From: Sabethes cyaneus
Taxonomy: Eukaryota; Arthropoda; Insecta; Diptera; Culicidae
Length of the DNA stretch: 64,000 bases
Assembly: GCF_943734655.1 (NCBI RefSeq)
Contig: NC_071354.1
Location: 176,610,411-176,674,410, forward strand
Direction of reading: 5' to 3'
Below the pieces are notes generated by a model, which made no database searches, had not been told where the DNA came from, and was given only the letters and a program-made list of their open reading frames with translations. The first letter of the stretch is position 1, and each line of letters begins with the position of its first letter. The translations under genes and the position numbers were made by a program. Shown here piece after piece: positions 46,964 through 58,055 of this stretch.

Positions 46964-46976
46964 AGAAGAAGAAGAA
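45392..46976 (+). mobile_element. 5'-truncated RTE insertion in H1
   Basis: The 7-bp target duplication GGGTGTT (45385-45391, 46977-46983) brackets the copy. The 3' end is a (GAA)n tail (GAAGAAGAAGAAGAA, 46962-46976). It is the youngest RTE copy here, judging by its open frame. It sits at the boundary between two of H1's internal repeat units. Confidence 0.9.
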
Positions 46977-48097
46977 GGGTGTTTTTGGTGACAAGAATTT
47001 ATTCTATGGTAAATTGGGACACCTCCCCTCTTTAGAAAGGGAATTATGACTCATCTTCCCTTTAAGAGGGGGGGGGGCTTCCATACAAATGAAATACAAA
47101 TTTCCTCATAAATCGAGAACTAATCAAGCAAATGGAACCAAATTTGGCATGTAGAGGTTTTCGAGGGCAAGAATATTTTCTATGGTGAATTGGGACCCCT
47201 CCACACTTTAATAGGGGGGCTCCTGTACCAATGAAATACAAATTTCCTCATAACTCGAGAACTAATCAAGCAAATGGAACCAAATTTAGCATGTAGGTGT
47301 TTTTGGAAGCAAAAATTTTTTCTATGATGAACTGGGACCCCTCCCCACTTTAGGAGGGGGGGCTCCTATACAAATGAAATACAAATTTCCTCATAACTCG
47401 AGAACTAATCAAGCAAATAGAACCAAATTTGGCATATAAGTGGTTTTGGAGGCAAGATTTTTTTCTATGGTGAATTGAGCCCCTCTCCTCTTTAGAAAGC
47501 GAGTCATGATCCATCTCCCCTTTAAGAGGGTGGGCTTCCATACAAATGAAATGCAAATTTCCTCTTATCTCAAGAACTAATCAAGCAAATGGAACCAAGT
47601 TTGGCATGTGGGAGATTTTGGAGTCTTGAATTTATTTTATGACAGTTAGAGACCTCTCACCCCTGTGGTAGGGGATATGGACTCTCATACAAATAAAACA
47701 GAAATTTTTGCGAAACTCAAAAACTAATCGAAATTCGAGACTCTTCTATAAAACATTAGTCAATAACAAGACCACAAAAACTATCTATAGTAACACTAGA
47801 TCGTTCAGGACGAGAGGGCCGCGAATGTTGCCGGTGACCCGCCGTCGGAAGCGCCGCCCACTGGTGGGAGGCAACTCCCCGCAGAAATCACTACTGTCTG
47901 TACTTTTCCACAAAAAAGTTTTCCGTGAAATGGTACATTCCGCTTAAGATTTTTCGCAAAATGATATTCGGCAAAATGTTGTACAATCATGGCGAATATT
48001 ACTATCCGCTTTCTGGCTATGCAATGAGGACACCGGGGAGTTATTTTCTAGTTTACTGTGAGGAAAAATTGCAAATTTGTATATTAAACTACCCATT

Positions 48098-48384
48098 CCT
48101 GGTAACTAATAAGCATTAACATAAGCAGCAAATCAGCGTATCTGGCATTTTATACTGCACGTTGTTGTATATTAGCTTTTTGACTGCATAGGTGTTGTAA
48201 ATTGGCATCCAAAATTGTATTCAAATTCTTCGTGTCGGTAATTAGCTGTAAATTAGCATTGTCAGCCCTATAAGAAGGTTATCATTAAAGTAGCTGTATA
48301 TTTTGCCAAAATAGCATTTAAGGCGACTTAAATGCTTATTGGCCTACATTTGAATAGCATTGGTGATGCTTATTGGTTACCTGG
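48098..48384. mobile_element. 287-bp MITE in H1
   Basis: CCTGGTAACTAATAAGCATTA at the left and the mirrored CCAGGTAACCAATAAGCATC at the right agree at 18 of 21 positions. The sister element H2 lacks this stretch between its TATATTAAA and AACTCCTCAG blocks, so it was inserted. Extra bases to about 48425 are also absent from H2, and no clean duplication was found. Confidence 0.75.
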
Positions 48385-48724
48385 TATGCTTTCATAGTTA
48401 CGTAACTGCCAAAAAGAAACATCTAAGGTTGAACTCCTCAGAAACTTGCAAAACTCGAGATTGTGACAAAGATCATCCGAGATTCATGATTTATGTACAA
48501 CACAGGTTAATTTGTGGCAATACGAAGTTTGTCGGGTCAACTAGTACATTTATAAATAGAATTTATTTTATAAACAGAACACCGCTTTTAGGCCCAAAAA
48601 CTGCTTCCGAAATTGGGCTCTACGACGAAAAGTTAATGACTGCTAATTTTCCGTTAAGATTTTTTTGTCCGTCTGTGAACAACTGCTCCAACGACAAGAA
48701 GCGAGGAGTTTCTCATTGATTCAT

Positions 48725-49005
48725 GGGGATTGTCGCCCAAATATTCTGCTGGCGAAAGTTAGGCTGTGTATTTGGTGAAATCTGGTGGGTGTTCTTCATA
48801 ACGAACAGTTGAAACCGAACCCTTTCAGTTAGAAACGCGGTCAAATCCTACTGACGCAATCAAGCCAAGTACTCTGCGAAGAACAGGCCACAATACGAGC
48901 AGAGGCATGGAAAAGTGATCATACAGCATGACAACGGTCTGCCTCACGTTACCAATTACATAACAGCCTACTTAAAAGTTCGCAAATGGGAAGTTTTACC
49001 CTGTC
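48725..49005 (+). pseudogene. mariner transposase remnant
   Basis: In several frames the sequence resembles the middle of mariner (Mos1-type) transposases: NEQLKPNPFS-like text near 48805, YSAKNRPQYEQRHGKVIIQH near 48870-48925, and then QHDNGLPHV...TAYLKVRKWEVLP (the QHDNARPH catalytic box in the family) at 48924-49000. It contains stops and shifts, and both ends are missing. Confidence 0.8.
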
Positions 49006-51849
49006 TGGTTATGGTAAATTAAACTCAATTTGAGTAGATTTAATGCACCTGCCAAGGAAAATTATAGATACGTAGCACAGAAACTGGTCTAGAAACTGGT
49101 AAGATCTAGAAAAACTGGACTGGATTAGTAAATAAAACCTCAATATTCTCTTACAATTTGTTACAAAAAATAGACTTTATTAAGAAATTAAAGTATTTTT
49201 CAATCAAAACAAAACGTTTCATTAATTTTTTTAAAGACCTTTGAGTTTTACTCTTAACTGTTTGGTTGTTAAAAATAGCTTAAACATCATCGGAATGGAT
49301 TTAATTCGAGCTCCAAAGCTTAATGAGGCTTTTTATAAAGCCGGTCATTAATTTATATTTAGCAAGTAAACAAAAAATGCTTTTCTTTCCCAAACAAAAA
49401 GGTAATTGGAAACTGAAAAAACAGAGTATAATATCAACATATTATGTTTGCTGCACTCATTTTCGAATCGTGCAATCTGGCTATATAGTGCCACACATCG
49501 ATTGTTTTATCATTTTACCCCCGCCGCGGCGCCGCACCAGTGCGAGCGTCAGATCCGATAGACTATCTCCATCCCGAATCGGCCGCACACACAGGATTCA
49601 AACCATGTTATGCACATATACGCCATAATTGATTTGCTAACAATCGTAAAGCACGCTTTATGAATTCATTATCGTAGAGCCGCGCACTCAACAAACATAT
49701 TAATCTCACTGGGCAAATGCATCGGCACGTGGGAACGTCTCCATATGCGACATTCCAGCGACTTATGCAAATCCGACGGCACCGGGATGGACAAAACGGC
49801 CAGCCAGCTTCTCCCCTGCCCAGACTGGGAGACCGTACGTTCGAAGTAAATCTTGATTATCTCCATACACACGAGTGAATGCAGCTGTACATCAACCGAG
49901 GTAATAATGCTAATTATAGGTCACTTCCAATAGCAACCACCACGCACCCTCGGACAACTCACCAGTAATGTTGGTCTGCTTCAGGCCGATAAGTACTGTC
50001 ACTTCTGGTCTGGTACGTTCCATATATTCCCCACTGGCGGCGCGCGGCTACCGCCGGCAAGGTGTTGAGTGACTTGATCCCGCTGGCTACCGTCCGTCGT
50101 CGTGTGTTTCCGGGTGCATCGCGTATTAACTACTGAGAACGAACGAGGACGCCAGAGGAAAGGTAAGTTATTTATGTAATTGGAAAAGACGTCCGCAAAA
50201 TTAAGTGTTTTTCCATGTTGCGGTGCAAAACACGATCTTGCAGTAAATGTTGACACCGTCACATATCGGCCAAATATTAGGGCGTGGGCTGTTGAGTTGT
50301 GGTAACATGTGTTTACAGGTGACGTCGTGTAGCGTGTTGACTAGTTAGACGAGAAAACATTGTGCCAAAAAGTATATAAACTCAGCTAGTCATTGCACAT
50401 TCCTTAGCCAGCTGCTGTAAATGAGTGATTTCTCAAGTCTCGATTTGTTGATGAAATTACATCTGTTACTTTTTAACGAATCATTTGACTTTAATAGCCA
50501 GGTCATCAAATACATTTTAATTTGAATATTTCCATAAATTGCGCATCAAACGAAATTCGAGCCCACCCACCTCTCACTAGGTGGTAATTTCTCACTCATT
50601 AATAATGACTGGATGGGAACTCATTACACAAACTACTATCCGCCTATAATGCTTCTTGATCTCATCTTGCAATCTGGATGATCATTGACCGTAATCAAAG
50701 CTAACGCAGTCGAAATTACTGCTTACTTAAACGGCAACCGTCCGTGTAGTAAGTGGACTAGCGAGTTGATTAGAGATGTCGATAAGGCAGCGTAAATTTA
50801 CTAATTGTTACACCTCACTCACAAAAAAAATATCACGAGAAAAATTGTAAAAATGGCCCCTAGGCAAGGTGCAACGGAGTGATGCAATAATGCGCTCCTA
50901 AAAGCCAAACATGTGCTTCTAAACGGTGCCAAAACAGTAATTTGGCAACGGTTTTCTACTGCTGCAACGATGGTGACGTTTCACGAATGCGAACATTAAC
51001 CGTACAGTGCCGTGCAGCGAACGCGTTGAACGCGCAGGGAGCTATCACCCACACGAAAGCAACAATAACCACAACCGGCAATCCTGTCAGGTCGCGCGTT
51101 TTGAATGGACCGATGCGCTATGTCGCCTTGTATCTCTTTTCCTTCATGTGATAGTGAGAAATGTTTATTTTGAAAAACTAAATCCGAATTGGCAGGATTT
51201 CCCTATTACATAATGTTTATTTTCACGGCTGCCCGCAGTGTGGCAGATACTTGCTAGCTACTATGGCATGGATCGATGGTGAGTGCAAGCAAATTCAGTT
51301 CGGTGCCGATGCCGAGTGAGGTGTCCCCGACATGGTATGAACATTTTATTAGCAAGTGGTTAACGATTCGGAACATACCCGGAACTTCACTTGCAGCTGT
51401 TGGGCTAGTATGAGCTATTAAGTGTCTAAATTACGACGAAGACGGAACCAGCAGTGTTCAGATGTTGCTGTTTGTGAATCTTTCAGTACGTGAATGAAGC
51501 ACAAAATTATAAAACCGAATCGTAAACAAATGTTTTATGGTCTTAGTTGTATGAAACTTTTTTTTCTGCAACTAATGGTGCAACTAATCTAGATGAGGAG
51601 GTAGAGGCTGCCGATTGAAAAAGGTGGCTCTAAAAGAAAAACTGAGTGAGTTCTCTCTGTGATAATGCGTCTGATCCAGGGATGGAAAAATCGCTTCTAG
51701 CGATCAAGAACATAAGAGCGATCAAATTCAAATTCATTGACATCTCTTTTTGTAAGCGACAAATACATTGTTGCAATCATTACAGACTATGACAAACCTC
51801 ATAACAGATCATATTCATAGCTTGATCGTGTTGAGAATTCTAACAGATA
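49006..51849. other. 2.8 kb without recognised genes
   Basis: 49500-50260 is GC-richer with short frames on both strands but no known domain. A CAGGGATGGAAAAATCGCTT hAT-like terminus near 51677, with a TCGCTTCTAGCGA hairpin, has no partner end. The rest is unassigned. Confidence 0.4.
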
Positions 51850-52777
51850 GAGTAGGGCGGGGCATAAGTGCGATGTTTGAAGTTGTCATCAATTTTCGTG
51901 AGATATAAAGAAGGACAACAACATAATATATTTTATAGTGATGCAGTAACTCAATGTCTTCACATTCAACTATAAATCATCTGCGGTAATAGTGTTTTGC
52001 AAAATAAATTCTTCTTTCTTCTGATCAAGTGCAGATTCGCACTTTTACCCCACTAGCGGGGCAAAAGTGCGAATACCGCGGGGCAAAAGTTCGAAGCTCC
52101 ACGAAATTAGCCCAGCAGTAGCTAACAAAATCATATTATCTTCAATCTGTGTTATGTTTCGGTAAGGAATATTCTCAATTTGCACCTTTTCTATTTTGCG
52201 CTTTTCTATCCGTTAGATCGAAACTTTTCCAAACGTTTGTTTTTTGTTTCATCAGTGCAAACACATTGTTTTTCTTCGGCCAACATCTATAGAGCACACA
52301 GTTTTCTGCAGATATTTCATTTATAGTATCTGTAATATAGTGCCTAAAGCTGTATATAATTAGCTATACATTTTTGCCCCGTCCATGAATCGCACTTTTG
52401 CCCCGTCCGTGAATCGAACTTTTACCCCGCTAGGCGCTTAACGGGGTTAGATTAAATTACGGAAAAACGAAATATATTTTGTAAATTCTTTTCACCGTAT
52501 TTTCAAAACAGATATGTGAGTGATGTAAAACGCTGCTACAAATATTCAACAAGTAATATCCTCCTGTTGATATCGTATTTGCCGTATAACGAAAAATTAC
52601 ATCAAAACCACCCTAAAATAACATTTGCACATAACTCAGCAACTATGCATCGAAAGCAACCAAAGTTTCCGTTAGATTCAAGCTGTCAAAGTAGTCATCC
52701 ATCCATGCCAATGTAGAAAATTTACTCGGAATCTGCACCAATAAATCACTGAATCGCACTTTTACCCCTCTTTACTC
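51850..52777. mobile_element. TIR element F (928 bp, TA-flanked, phrase GGGGCAAAAGTGCGA)
   Basis: GAGTAGGGCGGGGCATAAGT at the left is mirrored by ACTTTTACCCCTCTTTACTC at the right, with TA at 51848-51849 and 52778-52779. GGGGCAAAAGTGCGA and variants occur at 52057 and 52081, and mirrored at 52034, 52390, 52412 and 52752. No transposase frame. Non-autonomous, TA target. Confidence 0.82.
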
Positions 52778-52841
52778 TATAGACGATTAAATAACTTTTT
52801 CTATCGTTGCTAGATAAAATGTAACACTGTAATCGACCGCA

Positions 52842-53482
52842 AACGAACAAAACGGCCTAAGACTTGTCGACTTCACCGCCTCCAAGAACAAGACCATACG
52901 TTGTACCTTTTTCCAGCATAGCCTCTAACATCAGTACACCTGGGGATCACCCAACCAGACGGAATCTCAACTAGACCAAGTTTTGATAGATGGTCGGCAC
53001 TTTTCAGACATTATCGACGTCAGAACCTATCCGGGAGCTAACATTGATTCGGATCACTACCTAGTGATGATAAGGATACGTCAAAAACTATCTGTTGTGA
53101 TTCACAACTTGTGAACAACATACGATATCGGCACCCGCCACGGTATAATTTAGCGCGACTGAAGCAACCAGATGTCGCCGAAAACTACGCGTTATCCCTT
53201 GAAACCACGCTGTAGGAAGAGGGTGAGCTGGATGTAATGCTGGATTGTAATGCCGTGAAAACAGCCATTAACAGCGTAGCGGAGAACGTCCTAGGCCGTG
53301 TGGCACCGAATCGAAATAACGAATGGTTTGGCGAGGAATGTCAGCAGATATTGGATAAGAAGAACGCAGCGCGGGTACAAATGCTCGCTAGAATGTGGAG
53401 CGATACAAATAGAAGCGGAGACAGCAAACCCGACGCTTCCAACAGAAGAAGCACCACCAGAAGGAGAAGGAGTGCCAAGAAC
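52842..53482 (+). pseudogene. RTE copy of a third lineage, endonuclease end and linker
   Basis: GLRLVDFTASKNKTI (52853-52900), SPNQTES.LDQVLIDGRHFS (52945-53010, with a shift) and NIDSDHYLVMIRIRQKLSVV (53042-53100) are the end of an APE endonuclease with its SDH motif. LNARLKQPDVAENYA-type text and NEWFGEECQQILDKKNAARV (53322-53382) follow. It is interrupted at 53482 by a hAT MITE and continues at 54020. Confidence 0.85.
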
Positions 53483-54019
53483 CAGTGTTGCGAAACCCGC
53501 ACTCGTGTAGTCTAATTTTCTCACACACGCGTTCTCGTTCTAAAGAACACGCCGGCATGAGCATCTCTTTAAAACTCCCGATCTTATGTCATCTTGCAGT
53601 GCAACGAGTGTTTGCGTGTATGTGTTTAGCTAATAGCTACAGTTGTCGCTCGTCATTCGTCGTTGCAGCCCGATCTGCTGATACCGTTTACACGCGAGGT
53701 CGCGCTCTTGCCCGTGAGTAGAATCGAAAGCGAAAATCAAGAAGAAGAAAAAGAAAAAGTAATGTAAAATTTGTTTCCCAGTGCGCCACTAGCCTCACGA
53801 GCATTTGATTCCCCACGAGTTGTTTGCCTCGGGAATAAACCATGCAGGAAGACGATGTGAGGATGAGCGTGCGCGAGTGTGTGGGTAACAAAATATCTCA
53901 CACAGCACCGGCGGCTGTTTCTTTTACGCGTGCGTGTGCGGCGTAAGTGTTGAATTCTATTTCTCTTATACTCTCTCGCGTGTGAGCAGACATGGTTGAC
54001 TGCTCGATTCGCAACATTG
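53483..54019. mobile_element. hAT MITE (537 bp)
   Basis: CAGTGTTGCGAA at the left and the mirrored CAATGTTGCGAA at the right match at 11 of 12 positions. The 8-bp duplication CCAAGAAC (53475-53482, 54020-54027) is exact. Removing the element restores the RTE reading ...CQELEQLYHFLDTRKFR, the counterpart of EELEQLFRANDTREF in the 30 kb copy. Non-coding. Confidence 0.93.
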
Positions 54020-54861
54020 CCAAGAACTCGAGCAGCTGTACCACTTTCTCGACACACGGAAGTTCAGAGACTTAACGAATCTCGCCAAGGCTTCGAGCCG
54101 CAGGCCGCAATGTGCAGAGATAAAGATGGAGGTAGCTTGACTGACGACCATGCGGTGATTGAAAGGTGGAAGCAGCACTACGATGAACACCTGAATGACG
54201 TGCAGGTGGAAGATCATGATAGCGGAGGAAATGAATACATTGATGCAGCACCCAGCGAAGATGTACCACCCCCGTTGATAAGCGAAGTTAAAGAAGCCAT
54301 CCAGCGGCTGCAGAACAACAAAGTCGCGGGAAAGGATGGCATTGGAGCGAAACTTAATAAAATGGACCCGGACAAGTTGGCGGGCTATTTGCATCAACTG
54401 ATTGTCAAGATTTGGGATACGGAACGACTACCGAAGAAGTGAAAAGACGGGGTTATTTACCCTGTACCCTGTGTGGGAAGTTATCAGGCCGGCTCCATGA
54501 AGGCTCGATCTAATGGACCAAATCTGCGGCAGATCCTCCAGAAGTGCTACGAATCCCGAGTCCCCACGCATGAACTGTTCATTGATTTCAAAGCCGCATA
54601 TGATAGTACAAACCGATAAGAGCTATGGAATATTTTGGATGAAAATGGCTTTACGGGTAAGCTAACTAGACTTAACGTGGAATACGATGAATGGGATTCA
54701 GTGCTGTGTGAGAATCTCGGGTGGATTGTCGGACCCATACGAATCTAGCAGGGGACTTCGACAAGGAAATGGCCTTTCCTGCTTGCTATACATCGTTGCG
54801 CTTGAAGGCGTTGTAGGACGAGCGGCGATCGAAATGCGGGAAATGATTTTCAAAAAGGCCT
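54020..54861 (+). pseudogene. RTE third lineage, RT part
   Basis: Open from about 54050 to 54441: CRDKDGGSLTDDHAVIERWK, EAIQRLQNNKVAGKDGIGAK and LHQLIVKIWDTERLPKK. After a stop and a deletion come GSYQAGSMKARS, motif A HELFIDFKAAYDS (54570-54606) and frame-shifted motif B remains up to MIFKKA near 54860. The catalytic FADD is absent because the copy ends first. It is abutted directly by the next RTE copy. Confidence 0.85.
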
Positions 54862-55503
54862 GACTTCCGGCAGAACTCTACAAAAATGGCAAAGAACCGC
54901 CTGCGACGGCACTTCATTGGATAATTTCAAGGATTTGGAAGGAGGAGAACAAGAGTAAGAATTGCAGGACAATTCGTAGAGAAGTGTCAGGCGGGTTTTA
55001 TGGGGGCTCGTGCTACTACGGATCAAATTTTTACTCACCGACAAATCCTCCAGAAATGTCGAAAGTACAACGTTCCCACGCAACATATTTTCGAGGGTAT
55101 CTGAGTAGCATACGATGCAGTTGAACGCGAACAGCTATGGCAGATAATGCACGAGTACGGTTTTCCGGACAAACTAACGCTGCTGATCAAAGCTACCCTG
55201 AAGCGAGTGATGTGCTAAGTACGCGTTTTGGGCGCATTCTTGAGTCCTTTCGCAGAGGGTTGCGGCAAGGAGATGGACTGTCCTGTATGTTATTCAATAT
55301 CGCTATTGAAAGTATGATCCGGTGATCGGCATCCGGCATCGATACAAGAGGAACGATCTTCAGCAAAAGTAGCCAATTGCTAGCCTTCGCAGACCTCGTC
55401 ATCATTACTAGAAACCTTAGGACGGCGGTGGCAATCTACGCCAGACTAGAAAAGGAGACTGGGAGGATTCAGTTACTAATCAGTGCATCGAAAAACTAAT
55501 ATA
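54862..55503 (+). pseudogene. RTE copy of the first lineage, left of the mariner insertion
   Basis: LPAELYKNGKEPPATALHWI, then a deletion to FVEKCQAGFMGARATTDQI, motif B RRGLRQGDGLSCMLFNIAI (55252-55308), and KSSQLLAFAD with a lost second aspartate (FADLVI). It breaks at SKN near 55490 and resumes at 57377. Confidence 0.88.
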
Positions 55504-55642
55504 AAGGGTGTCCTACATCAAATTGCACCACGGAAAAAAAACGCTGTAGAAAATTACTCTTGAAAATTTTGGCAGAAGTAGTTTAGAGTGTATTGTTTAC
55601 ACTATATTTTTATTGCTGTCAATTTTTCGAAAATTACAAAAA

Positions 55643-56157
55643 ATGGCGTCATCCGAAATGGTACGTCGCGAATTGATTAGAAAATCCTCAATTATCTTAT
55701 CGGGACATCAGAAAGCAACACGTAATCGTACATTCAATTGTGACTCATGTGGTTAAACGTTACTACGAAACTGAGCATCGAACGGAAGGAGAAGTGCGGT
55801 CAGGATGGATATTCTATTAGTGATCAGGAACATAAGCGTGTCGTGAAAGCGTTTAAGAAGATTCCCAATGCTCCGGTCAGGGATGTGGCCAAAAAGTGGA
55901 ATCTGTCAAAGTCTTTCGTTCACAGAGCCAAGGAACGAGAGAGACTGCATACATACAAAGTGCAGAAGGCTCCAAACCGTGACGAACGGCAAAGTACGGT
56001 GGGAAAGTCACGGGACCGAAAACTGTATACCCAGATTCCGATATGTCATGGATGATGAGATTTACGTCAAGGTGAACTACCGGCAGCTTCCGGGGCTACT
56101 GTTCTCTACCCAGCACAAGTTTGATGTTCCGGAGGAAGTAAGGATGCAGAAACTTTG
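55643..56157 (+). pseudogene. ITmD37E-like transposase, N-terminal half, broken
   Basis: ATG at 55643 opens MASSEMVRRELIRK. A stop and shift follow, then a good stretch from about 55790: SDQEHKRVVKAFKKIPNAPV, RDVAKKWNLSKSFVHRAKER and YKVQKAPNRDERQ (helix-turn-helix region). After a deletion it resumes at VMDDEIYVKVNYRQLPGLLF (first catalytic Asp) to EEVRMQKL near 56157. The later D/E residues are missing because other sequence follows. Confidence 0.85.
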
Positions 56158-56439
56158 AAGGTCCCTTCAAGGACGCCAACCTTCAAGGGCACCACAAAGG
56201 GGATGAACTTCATTAAGGCGCTAACAATAAACAGCACCGTAGCGTACGGTTGGCCAGACTGGCCGTCGCCAAGGGTGCTAGCTCTCAGGAGCGCTAAAAA
56301 GGGCTTGCATTTCAGTAAAGCATTAGCAGTAACATATGCATGGACTGCTTTTAGCGATTTTTCATGCCACGTTCTCAGTTGATTTGCAAGCAATAGCGAA
56401 AACAGTCAAACAACTACGCTCGATTCGTTGTTCGTACTG

Positions 56440-56930
56440 CCAGCTCCACCCCGTAGCGAAGAAGTTGGACATGATGATGCACTTCGTATCCGCTGAATAG
56501 AGCCAATCCGGCATTTACAACATCATCCTCTGCGAGAAAGGCGACACCGTTGAACGGAAGCCTGGTTCCGGCCGCCTGACAGTGCTACGCGACGGTATCG
56601 TGCAGCAGAAGCTAAAGATGAAAACCGAGAGCAAGGTAGTCTCAATATTCCACGACTTGGATTCGGAGGTCGGAGTAATCGGCTAAACGGTGAAAAAGTT
56701 CCAGGCCAAAATGGGCATGTTCATGCGGAAGCGTCAGTCTAGACTGGCTGTTTCTGAGCAGCGGGGAATCGCCCTGAGAACACGATGTCGTTGTCATAAT
56801 GAGCGACGAAAAGTACAAAAACTACTTGACGCTGGACGGCAAAGACCGGTAGAGAATCGAGTACTTTAAGTCCTCCAAGAAGGTAGGCGTCAAGTATCTT
56901 TGTTATCGTTTCAGGTATTCTACTAAGGCG
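56440..56930 (+). pseudogene. Second mariner-type transposase remnant inside the first
   Basis: Readings YNIILCEKGDTVERKPGSGR, LKMKTESKVVSIFHD, GTVKKFQAKMGMFMRKRQSR, and MSDEKYKNYLTLDGKD (first catalytic Asp region, 56798-56845) resemble a different mosquito mariner transposase. Stops and shifts are frequent. 56160-56435 between the two carries no clear homology. It is either an insertion or a recombinant interior; no inner TIR was found. Confidence 0.65.
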
Positions 56931-57378
56931 TTCAAATAAACATTAGTTAATTTGTCAAGTATACGTTTTCCGAGCCAAGCCCCCGAAAAAAATCCTTCTT
57001 TAGCTAACGATTGGCGAAAAGAGAATATTCAAGCCATTGTTGTTTCGTTCAGGGCTAACGGTGAACGAGGAGATACGAAGATACAGTTCGAAGCACCTAC
57101 CGTAAGTTATCGTCTTCATCAAAAAGTATCACGATAGCTTTTTGGTCACTTTACGGCCATCCGAAATTAGTCTGTTTTTCCAATACATTCACATTTTCCC
57201 AATACATACGTTAAGTGCAGCGAAGGGGTTATGGTATTGAACTTGAATGAAATAAATATGCCAAAAGCTTACTAATGGGTTATATTTCATTGTCTGAAAA
57301 ATTTGAAAAGGATCGGTCAATTAGGTAATTTTCTACAGCGTTTCTTCCGTGGTGCAATTTGATGTGGGACACCCTTTA

Positions 57379-58055
57379 AGGCAGGAATAGGCTCCAAAGA
57401 AAGCAACGTTTGCCTCTAATGGACAATGACTATTGACGGCAATAAACTGGAAGTGGTTGATGAGTTCGTATATTTGGGATTTCTGGTCTTTGTCGACAAT
57501 AATACGAGTAGAAAGATTCAACGAAGCATTCAAGTTGGAAGTCAACCCTACTTTTCGCTCCACAAGACGCTTCGCTCAAGTAGCTTACTTCGCACAAAGC
57601 TAACGATGTACAGAACGCTAATCAGGCCGGTAGCCCTTGACGGACTTGAGACCGAAACTTTGCTTACGGAAGTCATACGTGCACTTGTCGTATTTCAACG
57701 GAAAGTGTTGCGGACTATTTTTGACGGAGTACAAACGGATAGCGGAACGTGGCGTAAGCGTATGAACCACGAGTTGCAGGCATTGCCCATCGTACACCAG
57801 GCGAAAGATGGAAGATTACAATGAACCGGCCACATCGCAAGGAAGCCATAAGGCTGTGCAGTAAAATTCGTTCTCTTCAAAAACCCCACCGGCACCAGGA
57901 ATAGGGGGGCCCAACGTGCTAGATGGCTAGACCAGGTTGAAGCCAACTTACGTGTGTCGAGACGCTCAATGAATTAGCTATGAATAGCCCAGGACCGAGT
58001 CAGGGGAGAAGCATTCTTGAAACGGCAAGAGCCACACCGGCTCTCGGCTGGTAGA
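57379..58055 (+). pseudogene. RTE copy of the first lineage, right of the mariner insertion
   Basis: GRNRLQRKQRLPL-type text leads into VTIDGNKLEVVDEFVYLGFL (57423-57482), DNNTSRKIQRSIQVG, KLTMYRTLIRPVALDGLETE, VFQRKVLRTIFDGVQTDSGT, and the end RARWLDQVEANL. The 3' end is at about 58055 (CTCTCGGCTGGTAGACGTAAG). One long open stretch, 57426-57824, survives. Confidence 0.88.

Larger units (their letters stand above)
45200..47745 (+). repeat. Tandem 143-175 bp units inside H1
   Basis: Each unit has a CTATGGTGAATTGGGACCCC-type start, a G-run, CATACAAATGAAATACAAAT, CATAACTCGAGAACTAATCA, and GGAACCAAATTTGGCATGT. Copies start near 45225, 46984, 47160, 47301, 47444 and 47615. The array is interrupted only by the RTE copy. 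Confidence 0.85.
45141..48545 (+). mobile_element. Helitron-like element H1 (with RTE and MITE insertions)
   Basis: The head ATATACCTATAAAAAAGG followed by TTTCTGTCTGTCTGTCTGTC and CTTATAGAATCGAAAACTAC, and the tail GGCAATACGAAGTTTGTCGG ending CTAGT at 48541-48545, match the minus-strand element H2 (60939-62094). No target duplication is evident. It carries no Rep/helicase, so it is non-autonomous. Internally it has about six copies of a 143-175 bp unit. It is interrupted by an RTE copy (45392-46976) and by a 287-bp MITE (48098-48384). Placement as Helitron rests on the end structure and on memory of similar insect elements. Confidence 0.75.
55504..57376 (+). mobile_element. ITmD37E-like mariner element with full TIRs (1873 bp)
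   Basis: AAGGGTGTCCTACATCAAAT at the left is mirrored at the right end (57320-57376), giving terminal inverted repeats of about 50 bp. TA duplications are at 55502-55503 and 57377-57378. The RTE reading resumes across it. The inner sequence carries a broken transposase and a second, unrelated transposase-like block. Confidence 0.93.
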
